Below, piece by piece: positions 7,459 to 16,262 of a DNA stretch of 44,898 nt (within the stretch, counting starts at the first letter, position 1; each line of letters begins with the position of its first letter). Source of the DNA: a virus; the IMG/VR virus record IMGVR_UViG_3300008267_000095, positions 1-44,898 of that record; one strand, written 5' to 3'. The notes beneath the pieces are model-generated. The model worked only from the letters and a program-made list of their open reading frames with translations, had not been told where the DNA came from and ran no database searches. Made by a program: the position numbers and the translations under genes.

Positions 7459-8700
7459 ATGTACGATATTTCGCTAATGAAGAAGTTGTCCAACAAAGCA
7501 TTGTGGACTAGACTATCTCCATACATTAAAGAGCATGCTGTAAGCAAGGAGACATGGAATATTATGTCCTCTATTAATAACTATTATCGCACCTATCCAA
7601 GTGCTACAGAAATACATTGGAGTGATTTTGCTTTCTTTTTCTTTACGATTAAGAAACTTAAATCAGAAGAGTATGATAACTATCGCACCTACTTCGACAA
7701 TGTAGAGAAGGCTGAAGATAGTGCAGTGTTGGAAGATGTTCTTAAGAACTATGTTGTGAAGGATTATGCTACACAGATAATGAATGTAGCAATGAAGGTT
7801 TGTACCGATGAAGCAGTGTCTATAGATGACATTCAGGAGTTGATGGACAAATACAAGAAAGAGATTGTAACCACTGTAGAAAAGGAGAATGTCTTTGTCC
7901 CTACTGGACTATCTACCACTCTTAGCACTGTTGCTACTGGTGGTTTTAATTGGCGATTGAATGAGATGAACATCAGTGCAGGGCCGTTGCGTACAGGAGA
8001 TTTTGTCATCCTTGCAGCACGGCCTGAGACTGGTAAGACTACATTCATTGCTTCCGAACTATCCTATTTCGCTACACAGTTAAAAGATGATAGGCCGATT
8101 GTATGGGTGAACAACGAAGAGGGTGGCAGCAAGGTGATGAATCGTGTCATCCAATCCTATTTCGGTGTGCCCCTATCCTCTCTCATTGAACATGAGGCAG
8201 AATATGACGAGAGGTATAAGAAAGAGGTGGGTGATAGGATACGAATTATCAATGATGATGCTGGTCTAAACAATGTTAGGAAGTTGACAGCATTGTTTGA
8301 AGAGGTTAATCCATCCATCATTGTATTCGATCAATTGGATAAGGTGCATGGCTTTGAGAAAGAAGCACGTGATGATTTGCGTCTTGGTAAGTTGTACGAA
8401 TGGGCACGTAACTTAGCTAAGAAATATGGGCCTACCATTGCAGTGAGCCAAGCATCAGAAGCAGCAGACTATGTGCATTACATTACACTATCCATGCTGC
8501 GAGGGAGCAAGACAGACAAGGCAGGAGAGGCCGATCTCATTATTACATTGGGTAGAGATAAGGAGGATGAATACAAACGCTATCTACACCTTCCTAAGAA
8601 CAAGTTATGGGGTAGCTCTGCTACACTTGAAGCTCATAGACATGGCAAGTTTGAGGTGTCTATTCAACCTGAAATTGCACGATATAAGGGAGTGTTCTGA
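7459..8700 (+). CDS. Replicative DNA helicase (DnaB/gp4 type)
   Basis: A 413-residue RecA-fold helicase. Walker A reads ARPETGKTT (about residues 185-193), Walker B is IIVFDQLD (about 286-293) and a later RGS...ADLII segment matches the arginine-finger and motif 4 region of DnaB-family hexameric helicases. The N-terminal 150 residues are helical and probably mediate hexamer formation or primase binding. The start follows AAGGAGGTGT, a near-perfect ribosome binding site. It lies between primase and polymerase genes, completing a three-gene replisome block. A palindrome copy lies at 7738-7749. Confidence 0.92.
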   Translation: MYDISLMKKLSNKALWTRLSPYIKEHAVSKETWNIMSSINNYYRTYPSATEIHWSDFAFFFFTIKKLKSEEYDNYRTYFDNVEKAEDSAVLEDVLKNYVVKDYATQIMNVAMKVCTDEAVSIDDIQELMDKYKKEIVTTVEKENVFVPTGLSTTLSTVATGGFNWRLNEMNISAGPLRTGDFVILAARPETGKTTFIASELSYFATQLKDDRPIVWVNNEEGGSKVMNRVIQSYFGVPLSSLIEHEAEYDERYKKEVGDRIRIINDDAGLNNVRKLTALFEEVNPSIIVFDQLDKVHGFEKEARDDLRLGKLYEWARNLAKKYGPTIAVSQASEAADYVHYITLSMLRGSKTDKAGEADLIITLGRDKEDEYKRYLHLPKNKLWGSSATLEAHRHGKFEVSIQPEIARYKGVF

Positions 8701-10706
8701 TGCATGCAGTGCTTGATTTGGAAACCACTACGCATTCACCTATCTCCTCTACATCATTTCCAATGTGGCCTATGAATGAAGTAGTGCTGGTTGGTGTACG
8801 ATTTAATGATGTTAACTACATATCTAAACCATTGATAGATGCTGATTGGGCAGCAGGTACATCACGTAAAGATGATACTGCGGGCAAATATTCTTTTTAC
8901 CGCGCCAGTCACAATGAAGATGTTGACACTCTTGTTGGGCATAACATTAAATTTGATTTGCTGTATGCTCTTAAGAACAATTGGATAACTCCACAGCGAT
9001 TGATGAAAATAAAGGTGTGGGATACACAGCTTGCAGAATATTTGCTTTCAGGGCAAACACGTACCTATCCAGCATTGGATGATCTTAGTGAGAAGTATGG
9101 TGGTACTAAGAAAGATGATAAGATTAAAGAGTATTTCGAACTTAAGATTCCTACTGAGTGCATTCCTACTAAGGAACTAAGTAACTATCTAGAAGGAGAT
9201 TTAGAGAATACAGAGATTGTATACAAGAAGCAGTTAGCCACTGCTACTAAATGGGGTATGATGAAGTTGATAGAGAGTCAGATGCGTTGTCTACAAGCCA
9301 TCACCATCATGGAATGGAATGGTATGAAGGTGGACACTGGATATATAGATACTAGACTGCACTCTCTCAAAGACCTCATTGACATTGAGCAATCACTACT
9401 ATCATCAACATTGTGCAAGTATGTAGATGCTGGCCTTATTTACAGTGATTGGGATTGGTCATCACCTAAAGATGTTAGTAATTTGTTGTTTGGTGGGCAT
9501 ATCAAAGTTAATGTTAAGAAACTTGTTGGCAAGTATAAGAATGGTAAAGATAAATATAAAGCAGAAGTAGAGAGTAGACACTATAGTGGTATGCAATTAG
9601 GCCCTGCTAAGTTTGGAGCGAGCATAACAAAGGTAGGTACTTTCACAGTGGATGATGTTGTCCTTAAGAACATTGACAACGAGGTTACACGAAGTATTCT
9701 TAAGTTGCGAGAGTTGACTAAGCAGAAGTCTACTTATTTTGAAAACTTGAAGGGATTGGTTACACCATATAAATTTGTGCATCCAAATCTTACTATGGTG
9801 ACTACCAAGACGGGTAGACTAGCTTGTAACAAACCTAACATTCAAAATCAAACTACCATTGGTGGTATTAAGAATAGTTATGTGTCTAGATGGGAAGATG
9901 GTGTATTGATAGAGATGGATTTTAGTCAGTTGGAAATGGTGGGATTAGCCATTGTTAGTGATTGTAAACAATTACAGCAAGATATTTCTGACGGTGTAGA
10001 CACTCACAAAGAGTTGTATAAGAAGATGTATGGCAGAGCACCCACTGCAGCAGAGCGTAAGGCATTCAAACCACTTACATTTGGACTAGTGTATGGTGCT
10101 GGAGCAAAGACACTTTCTGAGCAAGGTGGATGTTCTATAGCAGATGCTAAGAAGTTTATCGAAGTGTTCTATGACAGGTATAAAGGAGTTAAACTATGGC
10201 ACGATAGTATGGTACAATTAGCTGAGAAGAACAAGGCAATCACTACAAAGCATACAGGTAAGGGTATGCCTATGCATGCCTATCTGCATAGAATGCCTAC
10301 TGGTAGAATGTATGTGTTCAATACGTATGATAATGAATGGAAGCCTGAACCATCCTTCTCTCCCACTGAGTTGAAGAACTGGCCTATTCAGGGGTTTAGC
10401 ACTGGTGACATTGTTCCTCATATGGTTGGAATAGTCGCAGAAAGTATTTATAAGGAAAGAAAAGATTCCGGTAGTAATATGGGAGAGTTTCTAATACCTA
10501 TTATGACAGTGCATGACAGCATACTATTTGACTGTAAAGGAGAAGAATATTTAAAATATGCTAAAGCTATTCAAACTATGATATTAAATAACACTAGCAC
10601 TCACATTGAGCACTATTTTGGTATTCCTATGCCAGTGAAACTTAAGGTTGGCATGTCTGTAGGTAAAACTTGGGGAGATATGGAAGATGTTCCTACTGGT
10701 TCATAA
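8700..10706 (+). CDS. Family A DNA polymerase with 3'-5' exonuclease
   Basis: A 668-residue polymerase similar in plan to T7 gp5. The exonuclease domain shows LDLETT (residues 4-9) and GHNIKFDLLYAL (about 80-91). Polymerase motifs follow: motif A MDFSQLE (about 406-412), motif B KPLTFGLVYGAG (about 457-468) and motif C VHDS (about 603-606). Motif B has Phe where Tyr or Phe decides dideoxynucleotide discrimination. The gene starts one base into the helicase stop. It replicates the phage genome with the primase, helicase and the OB-fold protein nearby. Confidence 0.95.
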   Translation: MHAVLDLETTTHSPISSTSFPMWPMNEVVLVGVRFNDVNYISKPLIDADWAAGTSRKDDTAGKYSFYRASHNEDVDTLVGHNIKFDLLYALKNNWITPQRLMKIKVWDTQLAEYLLSGQTRTYPALDDLSEKYGGTKKDDKIKEYFELKIPTECIPTKELSNYLEGDLENTEIVYKKQLATATKWGMMKLIESQMRCLQAITIMEWNGMKVDTGYIDTRLHSLKDLIDIEQSLLSSTLCKYVDAGLIYSDWDWSSPKDVSNLLFGGHIKVNVKKLVGKYKNGKDKYKAEVESRHYSGMQLGPAKFGASITKVGTFTVDDVVLKNIDNEVTRSILKLRELTKQKSTYFENLKGLVTPYKFVHPNLTMVTTKTGRLACNKPNIQNQTTIGGIKNSYVSRWEDGVLIEMDFSQLEMVGLAIVSDCKQLQQDISDGVDTHKELYKKMYGRAPTAAERKAFKPLTFGLVYGAGAKTLSEQGGCSIADAKKFIEVFYDRYKGVKLWHDSMVQLAEKNKAITTKHTGKGMPMHAYLHRMPTGRMYVFNTYDNEWKPEPSFSPTELKNWPIQGFSTGDIVPHMVGIVAESIYKERKDSGSNMGEFLIPIMTVHDSILFDCKGEEYLKYAKAIQTMILNNTSTHIEHYFGIPMPVKLKVGMSVGKTWGDMEDVPTGS

Positions 10707-10899
10707 AGAAGATGCTGCAGCTAAATACATTCAAGATGGATATATTTTCAACACTGTAGAAGATGCTGCTAGATATGCAATGGAAGATATGCAAGGCACA
10801 GAGGTTGAAATTTACGAATGTGTCTCCAGATACGAAGTGAGCATGAAAGTTGAAGTTAACAAAGTTGTTCTTAAGAACGAGGAGATGAAAGATGAATAA
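10687..10899 (+). CDS. Small hypothetical protein (70 aa)
   Basis: Starts 20 bases inside the polymerase gene and overlaps the next gene's start by eight bases. Acidic, with a probable helix around 'TVEDAARYAMEDMQ' and a following beta-like 'TEVEIYECVSRYEVSMKVEV'. No family recognised. An exact palindrome copy (10867-10878) encodes Val-Leu-Lys-Asn near the C-terminus. Confidence 0.7.
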   Translation: MFLLVHKEDAAAKYIQDGYIFNTVEDAARYAMEDMQGTEVEIYECVSRYEVSMKVEVNKVVLKNEEMKDE

Positions 10900-11419
10900 A
10901 GTCACTGGTGAAGTTAGCGCAATTGGTAGCAAGCCTGTTAACACTAAGTGGGGTGAGAAAAGCACCCACTCTTTTCAAGTTGATGGTGTGTGGTATAAGA
11001 CTGGCTTTAAGAAGGGTAAGTTTAGTAAGGGTGACACTATTACATTTACCTATGTAGAAGGCCCATATGGTAATGATGTAGATGTTGCATCCATTAGCAC
11101 TGGTGGTGGTGCTACTACAGCATCCGCACCGGCAGCAAGTGCTGCTAAACCTGCATACACTGGAGGAGGTAAAGGCGTGTTTCCTATTCCTGCACTAGAT
11201 GGTCAACGAGCGATTGTTCGTCAAAATGCTCTTACCAATGCACGTGAGTTGTGGATTGCACATGGAAGCAAAGGGGATAATATTAAAGATGAGGCATATG
11301 ATATTATTGCTATTGCACGTGTATTTGAAGCCTATGCTTGTGGTGATTTGGATGCTATGAAGGCAGCAGAGATGAAGGCTGCTAAATCCATGCCTACAAT
11401 TGAAGAGGTAACTGAGTGA
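10892..11419 (+). CDS. Probable single-stranded DNA-binding protein (OB fold)
   Basis: A 175-residue protein in which the first 70 residues alternate beta-like segments (VSAIGSKPVNTKWGEKSTHS, VWYKTGF, DTITFTYVEG) in an OB-fold pattern. An Ala/Gly/Ser-rich linker (about 71-95) follows, then a helical part starting RQNALTNA, and an acidic C-terminal tail (IEEVTE), as in many phage single-stranded DNA-binding proteins. Its place between polymerase and nuclease genes fits a replication or recombination role. Assignment rests on organisation more than on a unique motif. Confidence 0.7.
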   Translation: MNKVTGEVSAIGSKPVNTKWGEKSTHSFQVDGVWYKTGFKKGKFSKGDTITFTYVEGPYGNDVDVASISTGGGATTASAPAASAAKPAYTGGGKGVFPIPALDGQRAIVRQNALTNARELWIAHGSKGDNIKDEAYDIIAIARVFEAYACGDLDAMKAAEMKAAKSMPTIEEVTE

Positions 11420-12258
11420 AAAACATTTCAACACTAGTTGCTGATATTCACGAAGCTATAGATGAGGGAGTATCAGAGGGAACTAGCATATGTATGCTTG
11501 AAGAGATTGGTACAAGCTATGGTAAGCAATTTGGTGCAAGGAAAGAGAAGAAGCGAGATGACAAAACGCTATTCTTTTCAGAGATTTCTGACCCTTGCAT
11601 GAGGCGACTATGGTATAAATATCATAGTCCTAACATTGGAACACCGATCTCTCCCACTACACGTATTAAGTTTATGTATGGTGATGTTCTAGAATCCCTT
11701 GTCTTACAGCTTGCAGAAGATGCAGGGCATTCTGTAACCAATAAGCAAGAAGGAGTTGAGTATGTTCATACTGACAGTGGTTGGCGTGTTCGTGGTCGTA
11801 TTGACGCTATTATCGACAATGTAGTTGTTGACGTTAAGAGTGTTACTAAATTCAGTGTGTTGAAGTTTGAAGATGGTTTAAAAGATGATCCATTCGGCTA
11901 CTATGGTCAATTGAATGGCTATGCCACTGTTCTTAAGAGCAGTGACATGGGATTCTTGACTATTGAGAAAGAGTTGGGACACCTTGACTACCATCCATTT
12001 AAACAAGACACACAGAGTTTTGCACATACATTTGCTAGGGCAGTGAGGGCTGTAGATGCTGATGCACCAAAGGCAGACCCACTTGAGACAGTGCCACAGA
12101 GCAAGACTTCAAAGAATGAGAAGTTGTGCGTAACCTGTTCCTATTGTCCGTACAAGAAAGAATGCTATCCTGATGTTCGTGCATTCAGTTATGCTGGCAA
12201 AGTGGAATGGCTTACCAAAGTTGTAGACACACCACGTGTACCGGAGATTACTACATGA
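11416..12258 (+). CDS. Cas4/RecB-like PD-(D/E)XK nuclease
   Basis: Starts at GTG 11416, overlapping the preceding stop by GTGA. The 280-residue protein has the nuclease core: GDVLESLV (about 90-97), GRIDAIIDN and DVKS (about 130-148, the D...DxK catalytic set) and YYGQLNGY (about 162-169). A C-terminal cysteine group, CVTCSYCPYKKEC (about 236-248), together with the earlier Cys in SDPCMRR (about 60) resembles the iron-sulfur clamp of Cas4 and AddB nucleases. It probably degrades or processes DNA ends during recombination or host DNA breakdown. No CRISPR genes are nearby. Confidence 0.85.
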   Translation: MKNISTLVADIHEAIDEGVSEGTSICMLEEIGTSYGKQFGARKEKKRDDKTLFFSEISDPCMRRLWYKYHSPNIGTPISPTTRIKFMYGDVLESLVLQLAEDAGHSVTNKQEGVEYVHTDSGWRVRGRIDAIIDNVVVDVKSVTKFSVLKFEDGLKDDPFGYYGQLNGYATVLKSSDMGFLTIEKELGHLDYHPFKQDTQSFAHTFARAVRAVDADAPKADPLETVPQSKTSKNEKLCVTCSYCPYKKECYPDVRAFSYAGKVEWLTKVVDTPRVPEITT

Positions 12259-12995
12259 GTGCTCGCATCCTGTTCTTGGACATTGAGACTGCACCTAACA
12301 TAGCATATGTTTGGGCGCTATACGATCAGAACATTTCTACAGATCAAATAGTAGACACTGGCTACATTCTATGTGCTAGTTGGAAATGGCATGGCGAGAA
12401 GGAGGTGCATTATGTCAAAGTTACAGGGGATGAGTTGTCTAGCTTGCAGACTCTTCACAAAGTTATGGACGAAGCTGATATTATTGTGCATTACAATGGC
12501 ATCAAGTTTGACATTCCCACGTTGAATCGGGAGTTTCTACTTCAAGATATTACGCCACCATCCCCGTCTAAGCACATAGACCTATTGAAAGTTGTGCGTA
12601 GACAGTTTAGATTTAGTAGCAATAAACTTGACTTTGTTTGTCAACAGTTGGGGTTGCGTACTAAAGTTAAACACAAGGGGATGGAGTTGTGGACTGGCTG
12701 TATCAATGATGACAAGGCCAGTTGGAAGATTATGGAAGAGTATAATAAGAGAGATGTTGTTATACTAGAAGATTTGTATAACGCATTGCTTCCTTGGATT
12801 CCTAATCATCCTAACACCACTTTGTACACTGCTGAGAAGAATGTATGTCCTAGGTGTGGTAGTGACGACTATCAGAGTAGAGGTGTTATGCACACTCTAA
12901 CAACGTCGTATAAACGCTATCAGTGTAATGATTGTTCAGGTTGGTTTAAAGGTGAACTTGTTAAAGGAGAGAAAGTTGAGCACCGAGCATGTTAA
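12255..12995 (+). CDS. DEDD 3'-5' exonuclease with C-terminal zinc ribbon
   Basis: Start at ATG 12255, overlapping the previous stop by ATGA. The 246-residue protein shows exonuclease motif I FLDIETAP (about 6-13), motif II VHYNGIKFDIPTLN (about 77-90) and motif III YNKRDVVILEDLY (about 161-173), giving a DEDDy-type active site of the DnaQ/RNase H-like superfamily. The C-terminus carries a four-cysteine zinc ribbon, CPRCG and CNDC (about 200-232). The polymerase already has its own exonuclease, so this one may serve recombination or RNA/DNA processing. Confidence 0.87.
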   Translation: MSARILFLDIETAPNIAYVWALYDQNISTDQIVDTGYILCASWKWHGEKEVHYVKVTGDELSSLQTLHKVMDEADIIVHYNGIKFDIPTLNREFLLQDITPPSPSKHIDLLKVVRRQFRFSSNKLDFVCQQLGLRTKVKHKGMELWTGCINDDKASWKIMEEYNKRDVVILEDLYNALLPWIPNHPNTTLYTAEKNVCPRCGSDDYQSRGVMHTLTTSYKRYQCNDCSGWFKGELVKGEKVEHRAC

Positions 12996-13155
12996 GCGCA
13001 AAGCTATTCCGCAACACCGTCTATTGCGTAGCAAAGAACAAAACTTTGAGCATAAGGTGGTGAAGATGAAAAAGAATAGTCAAAAGCAAAAACTTGCTGA
13101 TAAAGATATCTCTCTATACATTCAAGGGAGGTATGATGACTCTGACCGACTTTAA
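12976..13155 (+). CDS. Small basic protein, TTG start (59 aa)
   Basis: Proposed start is TTG 12976, six bases after AAAGGAG, overlapping the exonuclease gene by 20 bases. The product is rich in Lys, Arg, Gln and His, suggesting nucleic-acid binding or an unstructured linker. It ends 20 bases inside the sigma-like gene. The start codon is uncommon and no homologue is recognised, so confidence is moderate. Confidence 0.5.
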   Translation: MSTEHVKRKAIPQHRLLRSKEQNFEHKVVKMKKNSQKQKLADKDISLYIQGRYDDSDRL

Positions 13156-13576
13156 TGAGTTAGCCTCTATATACCATCCTAGGCTTGTACGTACAGCAGT
13201 TAAACGATGGGGAGATGAGGGAGAGGATGTTGTCCAAGAGGCGTTCTTAAGAGCACTTGAGAACATAGAGAGTTTTAGACATGATAGCAGTTTTCCTACT
13301 TGGATATTTGGTATATGCCTCAATATTAAAGCAGATGCTAATAAGACACTCCTCCCTGTAGATGACAGCGTAGACGTTCTTAAAATACTAGACACTTCAC
13401 CAACACCTGAAGAGGAATATAGTTACAATCAAATTATTGCCCTGTGTGAGAGACTGCCTAGGCAACAACGAGAGAGTATTTTCAATAGGTTGAATGGAGA
13501 GGAGACAGATAGGAAGAACTTATGGTGGGCTAAACAAGTATTATCAGGATTGTTAGGAATAGACGATGGAAAGTAG
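13136..13576 (+). CDS. ECF-like sigma factor
   Basis: A 146-residue protein. ATG 13136 is preferred over ATG 13133 for its distance from GGGAGG at 13126-13131. Residues 10-65 match sigma region 2: 'YHPRLVRTAVKRW', then EDVVQEAFLRALENIESF (30-47) and SSFPTWIFGICLNIKAD (51-67), which is the -10 recognition and core-binding block of extracytoplasmic-function sigma factors. A shorter C-terminal segment, residues 98-140, with LPRQQRESIFNRLNGEE could be a degenerate region 4. It sits midway in the early arm, where it could redirect host polymerase to late promoters. An alternative is a sigma-like fold reused for DNA binding only. Confidence 0.72.
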   Translation: MTLTDFNELASIYHPRLVRTAVKRWGDEGEDVVQEAFLRALENIESFRHDSSFPTWIFGICLNIKADANKTLLPVDDSVDVLKILDTSPTPEEEYSYNQIIALCERLPRQQRESIFNRLNGEETDRKNLWWAKQVLSGLLGIDDGK

Positions 13577-14042
13577 AGTGAAACACTGGACAGATGCACG
13601 AATGCGTAGCTTCATTGTATCCACTATACGAGGAGGATTTGGTCGCTATCCTAACAAATACAGTGTTCTTAAGAACGCTTTTGTTAGCAAGAAGATAAAC
13701 AAAGATAGTGGTAGGAAGAGTGCTCATTACAGATGTGCAGGGTGTAAACTAATCTTCCCATCGGCTAAAGTTGCTGTAGACCATATAGCACCTGTAGTTG
13801 ATCCTGTTACGGGATTTGTTGATTGGAACACATACATTGATCGTATGTTCTGTGCAGAGAGTGGTTTGCAAGTGTTATGTGAAACATGTCACACTGAGAA
13901 AACTAAAGAGGAAAGGAAACTTAGAGAATGCAAAGACCCGTCCAAGAAGATGCCTACTACTGGTTCTCCATCACCAGCTTTGAAAACACGGTCAAGGAGC
14001 ATAAAGCGGAAGAAGTTGTCAAAGACATTGGCTACGAAGTAG
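13566..14042 (+). CDS. HNH endonuclease
   Basis: A 158-residue protein with a zinc-finger HNH layout: CAGC (about 59-62), VDHIAPVVDPVTGFVDWN (about 71-88) with the catalytic DH, then LQVLCETCHTEKT (about 101-113). Such enzymes are common phage-encoded nickases or homing-type nucleases. The last 40 residues are Lys/Ser-rich and overlap another small gene. It starts within the sigma-like gene. An exact palindrome copy (13665-13676) encodes Val-Leu-Lys-Asn at residues 34-37. Confidence 0.85.
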   Translation: MESRVKHWTDARMRSFIVSTIRGGFGRYPNKYSVLKNAFVSKKINKDSGRKSAHYRCAGCKLIFPSAKVAVDHIAPVVDPVTGFVDWNTYIDRMFCAESGLQVLCETCHTEKTKEERKLRECKDPSKKMPTTGSPSPALKTRSRSIKRKKLSKTLATK

Positions 14043-14086
14043 CCCTTGCATTATATGACGCTCTTAAGAACAGGTTTACACAATGA
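13928..14086 (+). CDS. Small protein nested over HNH gene end (52 aa)
   Basis: This frame starts at ATG 13928 inside the HNH gene, in a different frame, runs past its stop and ends at TGA 14084-14086 in an ATGA overlap with the next gene. The product has a folded-looking pattern, 'DAYYWFSITSFENTVKEH' followed by a helix 'AEEVVKDIGYEVALALYDAL', and ends with the Leu-Lys-Asn of a palindrome copy (14060-14071). Coupling to the next start argues that it is real. The low-complexity HNH tail over the same bases may be the passive frame. Function unknown. Confidence 0.65.
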   Translation: MQRPVQEDAYYWFSITSFENTVKEHKAEEVVKDIGYEVALALYDALKNRFTQ

Positions 14087-14301
14087 ATAATGAAAACATC
14101 ATCTCTCTACCAGCTTCTGTAAATTTCACGCCAGAGCAAGCACTGTTGTCGATGCTTGAGTTCTGTCGAGCAGACAATCTTTCGGATGTCATGGTGATCG
14201 GGTATGATGCAGACGGTGTGCTGATTATTCGGTCATCAAAAATGACTCGTGCAGAAGGGTTGTTTATGGTTGAGAGAGCAAAAGAATGGACAATGCATTA
14301 G
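14083..14301 (+). CDS. Small hypothetical protein (72 aa)
   Basis: Starts in an ATGA overlap. It has the pattern 'FTPEQALLSMLE', 'VMVIGYDADGVLIIRSS' and 'KMTRAEGLFMVERA', the last two resembling a short family that I recall as hypothetical in several tailed phages. It is probably an alpha/beta fold of one domain. Its codon use is slightly more GC-rich than its neighbours. Function unknown. Confidence 0.7.
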   Translation: MNNENIISLPASVNFTPEQALLSMLEFCRADNLSDVMVIGYDADGVLIIRSSKMTRAEGLFMVERAKEWTMH

Positions 14302-14313
14302 GAGATTTACATA

Positions 14314-14484
14314 ATGACTAATAAACAACAGAAAGCACTATGCATCGACATTGATCTTATATCAGGCGTTGCATTAGGATTGGAATTTGAATGGGATGAA
14401 ACTGGCAGTGCTTTAGTATTGAGCATTGGTATTCTTCGTTTCTATATTGGATGGATAGATTTGGATAAACTAGATGATAATTGA
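14314..14484 (+). CDS. Small hypothetical protein (56 aa)
   Basis: Runs from ATG 14314, preceded by GGAGATTTACATA, to TGA 14482-14484, overlapping the NrdA start by 11 bases. The acidic product has beta-like segments 'VALGLEFEWDE' and 'SALVLSIGILRFYIGWIDLD'. No family recognised. The gene fills the whole space between its neighbours, which favours it being translated. Confidence 0.65.
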   Translation: MTNKQQKALCIDIDLISGVALGLEFEWDETGSALVLSIGILRFYIGWIDLDKLDDN

Positions 14485-16258
14485 TTATTCACGTGACAAG
14501 TTGTTTGATGAGTTGGGCATCACTCGTCTTAAAGAGAGCTACATGCGAGATGATGAAGCCTCTCCACAAGATAGGTTTGCCTACGTATCTAAAGCATTCG
14601 GGAGCAATAAAGAACATGCACAAAGACTTTATGACTATTCTAGTAAGCATTGGCTTAGTTATAGCACTCCTATACTTTCCTTTGGTCGGAGTAGGAGGGG
14701 TTTGCCTATTAGTTGCTTCCTCAATTACATCGAAGATACAGCAGAAGGATTGGTTAACAACCTGTCTGAAACTAACTGGCTGTCTATGCTTGGGGGTGGC
14801 GTTGGTATTGGTTTTGGTATCCGTAGTACAGATGATAAGTCCACCGGGGTTATGCCTCACCTGAAAATCTATGACGCAAGTAGTTTGGCCTATCGTCAAG
14901 GCAGGACTAGGCGTGGTAGTTATGCTGCCTATCTGAACATTGACCATCCTGATATTATTTCATTCTTGGAAATGCGTAAGCCCACTGGCGATCAGAATAT
15001 GCGTACTCTTAACATGCATCATGGTATTAACATTCCTGATGCATTCATGTCTCTCATTGAGAAGTGCATGATTGATGCTAACGCTAATGATGATTGGCCT
15101 TTGTGTGATCCGCATAACGGTGAGGTACGAGAGGTGGTGAGTGCCAAAGAGTTGTGGCAACGTATTCTTGAGATGCGTATGACTACAGGTGAACCCTATC
15201 TACACTTCATTGATGAGAGCAATAGGAAATTGCCCCAATGGTTGAAGGATAAGGGACTATCCATCAAGCAAAGCAATTTGTGTTCAGAGATCATTCTGCC
15301 TACTAGTGAGAAGAGAACAGCAGTGTGTTGCCTCTCCTCTCTTAATTTGGAGTATTACAATGAGTGGAAAAACGATGATCGCTTCTATCGAGATGTTGCA
15401 GAGATGTTGGACAACGTGTTGCAATATTTCATTGACAATGCCCCCGATGCAGTGCAACGAGCTAAGTATTCTGCTATACGTGAACGGTCTATTGGTGTAG
15501 GTGCATTAGGGTTTCATGCCTATTTGCAGCAGAATAATACGCCTTGGGAGAGTGCTATAGCAGTGAGCACTAACAAAGGTATGTTCCTTACAATACGGAA
15601 ACACCTTGATGAAGCAAATAAACAATTGGGTAAAGAAAGAGGTGAAGCTCCTGATTGCGTTGGCACTGGCAATAGGTTTTCACACCTTATGGCTATTGCT
15701 CCCAATGCAAGCAGCAGCATTATTATGGGCAACACTAGTCCTAGCATTGAACCCTATCGTGCAAATGCTTACCGTCAAGATACTCTGTCTGGAAGCTACT
15801 TACACAAAAACAAATACCTAAACTCTTTCATAGAAGCGTATAGTAAACGCAATGGAATGAAAGAAGGATGGGTGAATGAAGTGTGGTCATCAATCATTGC
15901 TAACGATGGCAGTGTTCAACACCTAGACTGGATGGATAATTGGAATAAAGATTTATTCAAGACTGCTATGGAGATAGATCAGCGATGGGTGATACAACAT
16001 GCTGCCGACAGGCAAGAATACATTGACCAAGCACAGAGTGTTAACGTGTTCTTAAGACCAGACAGCAACATCAAGTATGTCCATGCTGTTCACTTTCAGG
16101 CTTGGAAACAGAAACTAAAGACACTATACTATTGTCGTAGTGATAAGATTGCTAAAGCAGACAAAGTGTCTAAGCGCATTGAACGTGAAATTATTAAGGA
16201 GATTGATATGCACAACCTTACTGGAGATGCTAGTGCTTGTCTAGCATGCGAAGGGTGA
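14474..16258 (+). CDS. nrdA: Class I ribonucleotide reductase, large subunit
   Basis: The 594-residue alpha subunit reduces ribonucleoside diphosphates to deoxy forms. Catalytic features are visible: the first redox Cys in PISCFLNY (about 80), the SNLCSEI block (about 268-274, with Asn, Cys and Glu of the active site), the partner Cys in AVCCLSSLNL (about 285), the radical-transfer Tyr pair in LYYCRS (about 551) and a C-terminal CLAC (589-592) for re-reduction. The N-terminus starts directly in the catalytic part with no ATP-cone, so the usual dATP overall-activity control is absent, as in several phage enzymes. NrdB follows four bases later. Confidence 0.95.
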   Translation: MIIDYSRDKLFDELGITRLKESYMRDDEASPQDRFAYVSKAFGSNKEHAQRLYDYSSKHWLSYSTPILSFGRSRRGLPISCFLNYIEDTAEGLVNNLSETNWLSMLGGGVGIGFGIRSTDDKSTGVMPHLKIYDASSLAYRQGRTRRGSYAAYLNIDHPDIISFLEMRKPTGDQNMRTLNMHHGINIPDAFMSLIEKCMIDANANDDWPLCDPHNGEVREVVSAKELWQRILEMRMTTGEPYLHFIDESNRKLPQWLKDKGLSIKQSNLCSEIILPTSEKRTAVCCLSSLNLEYYNEWKNDDRFYRDVAEMLDNVLQYFIDNAPDAVQRAKYSAIRERSIGVGALGFHAYLQQNNTPWESAIAVSTNKGMFLTIRKHLDEANKQLGKERGEAPDCVGTGNRFSHLMAIAPNASSSIIMGNTSPSIEPYRANAYRQDTLSGSYLHKNKYLNSFIEAYSKRNGMKEGWVNEVWSSIIANDGSVQHLDWMDNWNKDLFKTAMEIDQRWVIQHAADRQEYIDQAQSVNVFLRPDSNIKYVHAVHFQAWKQKLKTLYYCRSDKIAKADKVSKRIEREIIKEIDMHNLTGDASACLACEG

Positions 16259-16262
16259 TGGA

